Assembly: GCA_035546355.1 (NCBI GenBank)
Contig: DATKEH010000391.1
Location: forward strand, 1-5,807
Source of the DNA: DATKEH01 sp035546355
GTDB lineage: Bacteria > Acidobacteriota > Thermoanaerobaculia > Multivoradales > JAIOJS01
Length of the DNA: 5,807 bases
Direction: 5' to 3'
Shown here: piece after piece, positions 1 through 5,694 of the stretch
Position numbering within the stretch: position 1 is the first letter of the stretch
How the letters are laid out: the number at the start of each line of letters is the position of its first letter
Program-made: the position numbers and the translations under genes
The notes under the pieces: generated by a model
The model's database searches: none
What the model was told of the DNA's origin: nothing
The model's input: only the letters and a program-made list of their open reading frames with translations

Positions 1-339
1 GTGGTCGAAGAAGCCGATGTCCTCGGCGGCGAGCACGGCGCGCTTGAGGTGCGGCGAGATCTGCGCGTAGGGCACCCACAGGATGCGCGGCTCGGGACGC
101 TCCGCGCGCCGCGCCGCTCGCCGCGCGCGCTGCACGAAGGCGGTGGTCGTGGGGTTCTCCTCGGCGAGGGCGGCGACGTCGGGCCAGGTGAGGGCGAGCC
201 AGCCGCCGTATCCGAGCGCGGCGAGCAGGGCGAGCAGCAGCAGCCGGCGCAGCGGCCGCCGTCGGCGGGGCCGCCGCGAGACGCCGCCCGCCGCCGCGGC
301 GTCGCCGGCCCGCGGCTCGGACGGTGCCACCAGGCTCAC
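1..339 (-). CDS. mtgA: Monofunctional peptidoglycan glycosyltransferase, N-terminal part (runs off left edge)
   Basis: GT51 enzymes of this type polymerise lipid II into glycan strands at the outer face of the inner membrane. Only the first 113 residues are in the window. An Arg-rich stretch (22-32) precedes a Leu/Ala-rich membrane anchor (about 33-50), which fits a cytoplasmic N-terminus and a periplasmic catalytic domain. Residues 88-113 carry the family signature: WVPYAQISPHLKRAVLAAED followed by a Phe-Phe-Asp-His. Glu106 in the Ala-Glu-Asp stretch is the expected catalytic glutamate of GT51 motif 1. No penicillin-binding domain can be judged from this fragment, but the short N-terminus and the WVP...ISP...LKRAV motif favour MtgA over a bifunctional PBP. 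The GTG start overlaps the TGA stop of the upstream gene (GTGA), with a GGGGAGGAG ribosome binding site just before it, so it is probably translationally coupled. Frame and family are solid; the rest of the gene is not visible. Confidence 0.88.
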   Translation of the reverse strand, partial: MSLVAPSEPRAGDAAAAGGVSRRPRRRRPLRRLLLLALLAALGYGGWLALTWPDVAALAEENPTTTAFVQRARRAARRAERPEPRILWVPYAQISPHLKRAVLAAEDIGFFDH

Positions 340-1715
340 GGCTCCTCCCCGGCCGCCTCGTCGTCGACCGGCGCCAGCAGGCCCGCCGCCAGCAGGGCGT
401 CCGCGGCCGCCTCGATGCGCACAAACGGCATGCCGGCGCGGCGGGCGATGTCGAGCAGCGAGCAGGCGCCGTCGCAGAGGTTGAGCACCCACAACAGCGC
501 CAGCTCCCGCTCCCGCCCCTCGCTGCCGCCGCCGAGCTGGCGGTAGAGCCCGCGGCGGCCGAGCTGCGGCTCGCCGTAGGGGGCGAGGCTGCGGTAGCGG
601 CGGTCCCCCTCCAGCACGGCGGCGATCTCCAGCAGGCGGTCGACGGCGCCGGCCAGCGACTCGGGGCGCACGAACGAGGGGTCGTCGGCCGAGGTGTGGT
701 ACTCGGGGAAGGTGCCGTGGGGGGAGCGGGAGAGAAGGCCGACCGGCAGGGCGAACCCCGGGGAGTTGTACTGCCGCTCGTCGTAGCCGAAGGGCACGAA
801 GTCGCGCACTCCGTGCGGCTCGCCGGAGGTGGCGAGCGCCTGCTCGACGGCGCGGTCGATCCACGCCGTCCCGCGGCGGCTGCGCTTGTAGTGGAAGGCC
901 CCGCCGTCGCCCAGGTTGGCGAGCACCAGCCCCGCCGCGACCTGCGCGGCGGCGTCGCGGTTGGCGGCCAGCCAGGCGATGGCTCCCAGGGTGCCGGGGG
1001 CGAAGAGGAAGCGCCAGGAGAGCCGCCGCGCGGGCATCTCGGCCAGCCGCCGCGCCACCTCCACTGCCACCACCAGCGCCGACAGGTTGTCGTTGGCGAG
1101 CGCGGGGTGGCAGAGGTGGCAGGAGAGCAGCACCTGGCGGGCGCTGGCCCCCGGCAGCAGCAGCTCGCCGTAGGAGAGGGCGCCAGGGACGAGCTCGCTG
1201 TCTACCAGCACCTCGTACTCGCCGGGCGGCAGGCTCTGGCGCACCCGGTGGGGCAGGCAGAAGCCCCAGGTCTCGCGGTAGTAGGAGGTGCGGTAGGGGA
1301 TCCAGTCGGGGTGCTCGGGGAGGCTGTGCAGGTGCTCGTCGAGGCGCTCGCGCGGCATCCTCTCGTGCACCGGGGCGCTGTAGCCGACGAGGTGGAGGTT
1401 GTGGTGGGCGAAGTCGACCACCGTGCGGCCGGCGGGGTCCTTGACCCACGCCTGCCGCACCCGCCATTCGCGCGGCACCTCCCAGTCCAGCACCCGGGTG
1501 CCGGTGGGCACCTCGTGGCGGGCGAGCGGCAGGCGCTCGCCGATCCAGTCCAGCGTCTGGCGCAGCCCCGGGCCGGTGAGGCTGCGCGGGATGGGGTAGA
1601 GCTCGACCACCTGGGCGTGCAGCGCCGCGCCGAGGGCCGGCAGGTCGAGGGCCGCGCGCAGGTCGCTCACCCGTCGCGGTGGGCCGTCAGGCGTCGAAGT
1701 CGGGGTAGGTGGCAT
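336..1715 (-). CDS. COG4310/DUF4910-type aminopeptidase-like protein with C-terminal winged helix
   Basis: This 459-residue protein resembles the uncharacterised M28-like family (DUF4910 with an inserted DUF2172-type domain) often found in polysaccharide clusters. The family begins at LYPIPRSLTG (39-48). The inserted beta domain lies at about 65-165 and the Zn-hydrolase-like core at about 165-370. Candidate metal ligands are His200 and His203 (CHLCHP), Asp209 (ANDN), Asp312-Glu313 (YDERQYNSPG) and His340 (EYHTSADD). Where classical M28 peptidases carry a Glu-Glu pair, this protein has FAPGTLGAI (238-246), so ordinary aminopeptidase chemistry cannot be assumed. Residues 400-450 look like the winged-helix tail known in the family. 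No signal peptide is seen, so it is probably cytoplasmic. The ATG has a good GGAG site four bases upstream but lies inside the epimerase gene (29-base overlap) and gives a low-complexity Pro/Thr leader. A GTG at 1670, with a poorer site, would remove the overlap and give a more family-like N-terminus. The substrate is unknown; an amide or ester on an activated sugar or glycan is a guess. Confidence 0.87.
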   Translation of the reverse strand: MPPTPTSTPDGPPRRVSDLRAALDLPALGAALHAQVVELYPIPRSLTGPGLRQTLDWIGERLPLARHEVPTGTRVLDWEVPREWRVRQAWVKDPAGRTVVDFAHHNLHLVGYSAPVHERMPRERLDEHLHSLPEHPDWIPYRTSYYRETWGFCLPHRVRQSLPPGEYEVLVDSELVPGALSYGELLLPGASARQVLLSCHLCHPALANDNLSALVVAVEVARRLAEMPARRLSWRFLFAPGTLGAIAWLAANRDAAAQVAAGLVLANLGDGGAFHYKRSRRGTAWIDRAVEQALATSGEPHGVRDFVPFGYDERQYNSPGFALPVGLLSRSPHGTFPEYHTSADDPSFVRPESLAGAVDRLLEIAAVLEGDRRYRSLAPYGEPQLGRRGLYRQLGGGSEGRERELALLWVLNLCDGACSLLDIARRAGMPFVRIEAAADALLAAGLLAPVDDEAAGEEP

Positions 1716-2217
1716 CGCGCTCCGAGATCACCCGCACCGGCTCCGGCCAGCCGATGCCGAAGGCCGGGTCGTCCCAGCGCACGCCGCGGGCGGCCTCGGG
1801 ACGGTAGGGGGCCGACATCTGGTAGTAGACCTCAGTGTGGTCGGTGAGAGTCAGGAAGCCGTGCGCCACGCCCTGGGGCACGTACAGCAGCTGGTGGTCG
1901 AACGCCGACAGCTCGAGCCCCAGGTGCTGGCGGTAGCTGGGCGAGCCCTCCCGCAGGTCGAGCAGCACGTCCCAGATCCGCCCCGAGGTGCAGTGCACCA
2001 GCTTGACCTCTTCGTGCGGCGCCGCCTGCCAGTGCACCCCGCGCAGGGTGCCGCGCTCGCGGCTGTGCGACAGGCTGTGCTGCACGAAGCGCGTCACGAG
2101 CCCCTGGCGCGCGAGCTCCTCGGCGCAGAAGACGCGGGCGAACCAGCCGCGGTCGTCCTCCAGGCGCTGCGGACGGATCAGCATGGCGCCCTCGATGGCC
2201 AGCGTCTCGAAGGTCAC
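1687..2217 (-). CDS. rfbC: dTDP-4-dehydrorhamnose 3,5-epimerase family protein (RmlC/RfbC-like)
   Basis: Members of this cupin family epimerise C3 and C5 (or C3 only) of dTDP-4-keto-6-deoxyglucose in the cytoplasm, on the route to dTDP-L-rhamnose or other deoxysugars. The 176-residue protein is close to the usual length of about 180. It shows DDRGWF (21-26), FVQHSLSHS (44-52), RGTLRGVHWQ (55-64), KLVHC (72-76), VPQGVAHGFL (113-122) and a WDDP near residue 148. His62, Tyr132 and Asp168 fall where the catalytic His, Tyr and Asp of Salmonella RmlC lie. The frame is open further upstream, but family homology starts at the GTG used here. That GTG overlaps the methyltransferase stop (GTGA) and has a strong GGAGGAG site five bases before it. 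Sequence alone cannot separate a 3,5-epimerase from a 3-epimerase. The adjacent C-methyltransferase makes a branched-chain deoxysugar route as plausible as rhamnose; no rfbA, rfbB or rfbD partner is in view. Confidence 0.93.
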   Translation of the reverse strand: MTFETLAIEGAMLIRPQRLEDDRGWFARVFCAEELARQGLVTRFVQHSLSHSRERGTLRGVHWQAAPHEEVKLVHCTSGRIWDVLLDLREGSPSYRQHLGLELSAFDHQLLYVPQGVAHGFLTLTDHTEVYYQMSAPYRPEAARGVRWDDPAFGIGWPEPVRVISERDATYPDFDA

Positions 2218-3449
2218 GCCAGCTCCTCCAGCTCGGGGATGGCCACCAGGAAGCTGCCGCCCCAGTCGCGGACCGCCGCCATCTGCGCGGCGATCTCCTC
2301 GCGCAGGTTCCACGGCAGGATCAGCACGTGGTCGGGGCGGTCCGCCAGGATGCGCTCGGGCGCGTGGATGGGGATGCGGCTGCCCGGCAGGTAACGCCCC
2401 TGCTTGTGCGGGCTGCGGTCGACGGTGTATTCGAGCAGGTCGGGGCCGACGCCGCTGAACACCAGCAGCGTGTTGCCCTTGGCCGGGGCGCCGTAGCCCA
2501 CCACCCGCCGTCCCGACTCGCGCGCCGCGATGAGGAAGGCGAGCAGCCGCCGCTTGGCCGCCTGCACGCGGGCGGCGAACCCGGCGTAGGGGGCGAGGGT
2601 CTCGTAGCCCAGCGCCCGCTCGCGGGCGGCCAGCTCCTCGACGTGCGCCGCCACCGGCTCGCCGCCGTCGCCCTGCCGCCGTGCCAGTACCCGCAGCGAG
2701 CCGCCGTGGGTGGGCAGCTCGGCGACGTCGAACACCTCCAGGCCGTGGCCGGCCAGCACCCGGCGGGCGGCGCCGAACGAGAAGTAGGAGTAGTGCTCGT
2801 GGTAGATGGTGTCGAACTGGTTGCCCTCGACCAGCCGCTGCAGGTGGGGGAACTCGAGCGACAGCACGCCGCCCGGGGCGAGCAGCGCCGCGAGGCCGGC
2901 GGTGAAGTCGTGCAGATCGGGGACGTGGGCGAAGACGTTGTTGCCCACCAGCAGGTCGGCGCGCCGGCCCTCGCCGGCGAGCTCCGCGGCGCAGGCGCGG
3001 CCGAAGAAGCGCACCCGCGTCGCGATGCCGCGCTCCTCGGCCACCCGCGCCACGTTGGCCGCCGGCTCGATGCCGAGCACCGGCACGTCGCGGCGCTGGA
3101 AGGCGGCCAGCAGGTAGCCGTCGTTGCTCGCCACCTCCACCACCCGCGAGCCGGGGCCGAGGGCGAAGCGCTCCACCGCCGCGGCGGCGAAGCGGTCGGC
3201 GTGGGCCAGCCAGCTCTCCGAGTACGACGAGAAGTAGGCGTACTCCGAGAAGATCGCCTCCGGCGGCACCGCCGCCGGCAGCTGCACCAGCCAGCAGCCG
3301 GTGCAGACGCGCGCGTGCAGCGGGTAGAAGCTCTCCGGCGCCTCCAGCTCCTCGGCGGCGAGGTAGGCGTTGGCCAGCGGGCTCACCCCGAGGTCGGCGA
3401 AGGTGTGCTCGAGAGCCGCGCCGCAGCTGCGGCAGGTCGGTGCGGGCAT
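2214..3449 (-). CDS. SAM-dependent sugar C-methyltransferase-like protein (zinc-binding + methyltransferase + C-terminal domain)
   Basis: This 411-residue protein has the three-part layout of NDP-sugar C-methyltransferases such as TcaB9 and NovU. An N-terminal zinc knuckle has Cys6-x2-Cys9 and Cys49-x2-Cys52. A class I SAM-binding core has VVEVASNDGYLL (103-114), the acidic residue in GIEP (126-129) and NNVFAHVPD (170-178). A C-terminal Rossmann-like domain carries GYGAPAKGN (318-326). His175 and the Tyr216-His217-Glu218-His219 motif keep the spacing of the catalytic His, Tyr, Glu and His described for TcaB9, and Tyr70 may match a further active-site Tyr. This supports an active enzyme that methylates a ring carbon of a 4-keto deoxysugar, probably C3, in the cytoplasm. 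The exact nucleotide sugar is inferred. The frame is open upstream, but the ATG at 3449 sits just before the zinc knuckle and no better in-frame start is seen. It lacks a clear ribosome binding site; an AT-richer ACCATACTCA lies just upstream, so a nearby promoter with a very short leader is possible. The stop overlaps the epimerase start. Confidence 0.9.
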   Translation of the reverse strand: MPAPTCRSCGAALEHTFADLGVSPLANAYLAAEELEAPESFYPLHARVCTGCWLVQLPAAVPPEAIFSEYAYFSSYSESWLAHADRFAAAAVERFALGPGSRVVEVASNDGYLLAAFQRRDVPVLGIEPAANVARVAEERGIATRVRFFGRACAAELAGEGRRADLLVGNNVFAHVPDLHDFTAGLAALLAPGGVLSLEFPHLQRLVEGNQFDTIYHEHYSYFSFGAARRVLAGHGLEVFDVAELPTHGGSLRVLARRQGDGGEPVAAHVEELAARERALGYETLAPYAGFAARVQAAKRRLLAFLIAARESGRRVVGYGAPAKGNTLLVFSGVGPDLLEYTVDRSPHKQGRYLPGSRIPIHAPERILADRPDHVLILPWNLREEIAAQMAAVRDWGGSFLVAIPELEELA

Positions 3450-3489
3450 ACCGGCTGAGTATGGTACCGCGGCGGCGCTTCGCCGTCGG

Positions 3490-3514
3490 TGCTGGCGGCG
3501 AGCGGCTGCCAGCG
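3490..3514 (-). terminator. Possible hairpin after the HEAT-repeat gene
   Basis: GCTGGC (3491-3496) and GCCAGC (3508-3513) form a perfect six-base stem with an 11-base GC-rich loop, starting a few bases after the HEAT-repeat stop codon. There is no T-tract on either strand, so it is at best a weak or Rho-assisted end, or an mRNA-stabilising structure. Stems of this size arise easily by chance in such GC-rich DNA. Confidence 0.22.
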
Positions 3515-3519
3515 CACTG

Positions 3520-4338
3520 CTAGCGCTCGTCGCTCTCGCCTTCCTCGTCTTCCTCCCACACCCCGAGGAGGGCGAGGGCATCGAGGGCGGCCTCCTCCAC
3601 CAGTTGGTGGCCGTCCGCGCTGAGCTCGCGCAGCGCCTCGAGCGCCCCGCGCGGCTCGAGGGCGGCGAGCGCCTCGATCGCCGCCACCCGCAGGTCGACG
3701 CCCGCGTCCTCGGCCTGCGCCAGGGCGAGCACCCGATCGCCCGCTTCCCGGACCTCCGCTTGCGCCACGGCGCGTACCGCCTCGAACACGACCTCGGGCT
3801 GCTGGTCGCGGAGCAGCCCGAGGATCTCCTGCTCGAAGCCGGGGAGGTAGCCCATGCAGAAGACGGCGGTCACCCGCCAGTCGGGGTCGCCGCTGGCGAA
3901 GGCGGCGCGAACCGCCCCCTCCTGCCACGCCTCGGGGGCCTGGACGGCCGCCTCCAGCGCGCGGCGGCGCACTTCGGTGGGCGCCCCGCTGTCGTGGTAG
4001 AGGCTGCGCAGGGCCTGCCGCACCTTGCGGAACCCATTCTCCGAGAGCGGCTCGGGCTCCTCGTCGTCATCCTCCGCCTCGCTCATCGCCGCCAGCGCCG
4101 GACCGAGGGCGATGGCGGCCTCCGCTCGCAGGGACGCATCGGCGTCGCCACGGGCGATCTCCAGCGCCGCCGCGGCGATCTCGTCGTCGATGGCGTAGGC
4201 GAGCATTTCCAGCGCCTCGCTTCGCGCCGCCGCGCTGCCGTCGGCGAGCGCCGCGAGGAGAGTCTGGCGGGCTTCCGGGGGGAGGGACCAGCGCTCGCCC
4301 CAGCCGGGCTCGAAGGGGTCGTGGGTGTCGTCGTTCAT
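3520..4338 (-). CDS. Acidic HEAT-repeat protein
   Basis: This 272-residue protein is made of helical repeats of about 30 residues with the alternating Ala/Leu pattern of HEAT or PBS-lyase-like repeats. Units can be placed at roughly 21-48, 55-84, 104-131, 136-165, 168-195, 198-228 and 230-259, with typical segments such as ARSEALEMLAYA and LRVAAIEALAALEP. Two acidic stretches stand out: residues 86-100, a run of Asp and Glu between the second and third units, and the tail 261-272. No signal peptide, membrane segment or catalytic motif is seen, so it is probably a cytoplasmic scaffold or binding protein; its partner is unknown. The ATG start has only a weak upstream purine match. It ends 70 bases before the methyltransferase start on the same strand, so it may share a transcript, but its function need not be tied to the sugar genes. 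It also starts next to the divergent intergenic region. Confidence 0.87.
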   Translation of the reverse strand: MNDDTHDPFEPGWGERWSLPPEARQTLLAALADGSAAARSEALEMLAYAIDDEIAAAALEIARGDADASLRAEAAIALGPALAAMSEAEDDDEEPEPLSENGFRKVRQALRSLYHDSGAPTEVRRRALEAAVQAPEAWQEGAVRAAFASGDPDWRVTAVFCMGYLPGFEQEILGLLRDQQPEVVFEAVRAVAQAEVREAGDRVLALAQAEDAGVDLRVAAIEALAALEPRGALEALRELSADGHQLVEEAALDALALLGVWEEDEEGESDER

Positions 4339-4481
4339 GGCCGGCTCGTCGGCGGTTTCCCGCGTACGTTACCGCAACCATCCGACCCTGGCAGGGCTGG
4401 ATGGAGCAGGGACCAGCCGCTCGATTATCATAGGCCGTCAGTGCTCATGGCTGCCGCAGATCGGATCGCTGCGCTCGGGGA
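4339..4481. promoter_or_regulatory. Divergent intergenic region, probable promoters
   Basis: This 143-base gap separates the minus-strand HEAT-repeat gene from the plus-strand ATP-grasp gene, so promoters for both directions are expected here. The AT-richest spot, CGATTATCATAG (4422-4433), offers TATCAT on the plus strand (4426-4431) and TATGAT on the minus strand (4432-4427), both resembling -10 boxes. No convincing -35 partner is seen for either. Small inverted repeats are present: CCCTG-G-CAGGG (4386-4396), GGCTGG (4395-4400) with CCAGCC (4413-4418), and GCGGT (4352-4356) with ACCGC (4371-4375). Any of these could be an operator or chance. If the ATP-grasp gene starts later than 4482, the region is longer. 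Confidence 0.4.
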
Positions 4482-5675
4482 GTGTCGTGGCGGCCTGCGG
4501 CGGGGTCCGCCAACGTGCCGCGACGAGAGCTGGTGCCCGTGGTGAGCGGCTCTTTCGGCGCCCACCCGTCGCCGGGAGGGGAGGATGGCGCGGGGCGGCA
4601 GCCGAGATGGCGCGGCCACTTCTTGCGCCGAGCCGACCGCAGCTGCGGATGGCGCCGCCTGCTGTCGGCCTACCGTCAGGGGTACCTCCCGCAGAGCCTC
4701 GAGCTGTATCCGCTTACCGAGGCCACGCGACACGCCTACCTCACGGACCGCGACCGGGTCGTGACGCTGTCGCGGGTCAACGGGCCCGGTGCGGCAGCGC
4801 TGCACGACAGATGGGTGTTCCACCAGGTGCTGGCGGCCTTCCAGGAGCACCTGCCGCGGCTCCTCGGCGTGCTGTATCGCGGAGAGTTCCGGCCGGAGCC
4901 GGCGAGTGGTTTGGCCACTCTGGCGGATGTCCTCGACCGCCAGGTCGAATCCCGCCATGAGGCGGGGCTCGTGATCGAGCCGGTGGGGAGGTCCGACCGG
5001 CGGGACGTCCAGATCCTCCAGCCGCTGGCCGGAAGCGGAGGCGACGTGTGGGAGGTCAACGGCCGGCCGGTGTCGCGCCGCGATCTGGCCGAACATCTGG
5101 CGGCGGCTCGGGCCCACGACGGGAAGGTCGTCAGCGAGCGGGTACGTGCGGCGTCGTACGCCCGGGACCTCTACCCCTACACCACCAACACGGTGCGGGC
5201 ATTGATGCTGCGCGATGCGACCTCGCGGCAACCCTCTCTCGTGGCGGCCGTGCAACGGGTGGGCGTGTCGGTATCGCGACCCACAGACGAGTTCACCGCC
5301 GGAGGCCTCTCGGCGCCCATCGATCTGCGCACGGGCGAGCTCGGCAGCGCCCTGCAGAAGCTGCGCGCGGAGCCGCTGGTGAGGCACGAGGCGCATCCGG
5401 AGACCGGCGTCATGATCCGCGGCTCGCAGGTGCCCGGGTGGCAGGGACTCGAGGCGGGGCTCGGAGCGATGATGAGCCACCTCCCCTTCCTGGTCTACGT
5501 CGGCTGGGACGTCGTCGTGACGGAAGACGGTTTCAAGGTAATCGGGGCGGACGCACAGCCCGAGATCGACCTCCTGCAGGTGCATGCTCCACTGCTGGCG
5601 GAGGCCAGCATGCGGCTCTTCTGTGAGGCCCGAGGCGTCCAGCTGGGTCGACCCGCCGGCGCTGGCGCCGCCTAG
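4482..5675 (+). CDS. Sugar-transfer associated ATP-grasp family protein, with altered active-site residues
   Basis: This 397-residue protein matches the ATP-grasp family found in polysaccharide clusters (ATPgrasp_ST type). Family-like segments are YRQGYLPQSLELYPLTE (64-80), YLTDRDR (86-92), LHDRWVFHQ (107-115), TTNTVRALMLRD (234-245), FTAGGLSAPIDLRTG (271-285), HPETGV (305-310), VPGW (317-320), YVGWDVVVTEDG (339-350) and PEIDLLQ (360-366). Family members are thought to ligate an amino acid or similar group to a sugar or lipid, but few have been tested. Several expected ATP-grasp residues are changed. The usual Lys-Pro is Glu165-Pro (VIEP), the Gly-rich loop after it reads GRSDRRDV (169-176), and the metal-binding Glu-x-Asn is Gly355-Ala-Asp357. 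The protein may therefore be inactive, or use a different chemistry. The start is uncertain: residues 1-48 show no family similarity, purines lie directly against the GTG at 4482, and in-frame GTG codons at 4515, 4533, 4539 and 4542 are alternatives. The next gene begins 19 bases after its stop. Confidence 0.83.
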   Translation: MSWRPAAGSANVPRRELVPVVSGSFGAHPSPGGEDGAGRQPRWRGHFLRRADRSCGWRRLLSAYRQGYLPQSLELYPLTEATRHAYLTDRDRVVTLSRVNGPGAAALHDRWVFHQVLAAFQEHLPRLLGVLYRGEFRPEPASGLATLADVLDRQVESRHEAGLVIEPVGRSDRRDVQILQPLAGSGGDVWEVNGRPVSRRDLAEHLAAARAHDGKVVSERVRAASYARDLYPYTTNTVRALMLRDATSRQPSLVAAVQRVGVSVSRPTDEFTAGGLSAPIDLRTGELGSALQKLRAEPLVRHEAHPETGVMIRGSQVPGWQGLEAGLGAMMSHLPFLVYVGWDVVVTEDGFKVIGADAQPEIDLLQVHAPLLAEASMRLFCEARGVQLGRPAGAGAA

Positions 5676-5694
5676 ACCGCTGCCGTCGTGGCGC

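Noticed and set aside
221..260. Repetitive GCGAGCAGG / GCAGCAGCAG tract
   Set aside because: It is the coding sequence of the Leu/Ala-rich membrane anchor of the mtgA-like protein, not an independent repeat element.
324..1847. Long plus-strand open frame (507 codons) opposite the aminopeptidase-like gene
   Set aside because: It is antisense to a protein with clear family motifs. Its translation is rich in Arg, Gly, Ala and Val with no recognisable domain, as expected of a shadow frame in very GC-rich DNA.
2218..2313. Upstream extension of the epimerase frame to 2313
   Set aside because: The extra 32 residues are Arg/Gly-rich, lie inside the methyltransferase gene and have no counterpart in the RmlC family; the coupled GTG at 2217 has a strong ribosome binding site.
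2328..3458. Plus-strand open frame opposite the methyltransferase gene
   Set aside because: The opposite strand encodes the full SAM-binding and zinc-knuckle motifs. This frame gives a His/Arg/Gly-rich product typical of an antisense shadow.
3370..4545. Plus-strand open frame of 391 codons across the HEAT-repeat gene
   Set aside because: It spans two genes, the intergenic gap and the divergent region, shows no domain, and conflicts with the regular repeat pattern on the minus strand.
4585..4587. Strong ribosome-binding-like GGGAGGGGAGG directly before an ATG
   Set aside because: The ATG is out of frame with the ATP-grasp gene and opens no frame with a recognisable product; the purine run is also far too close to the ATG.
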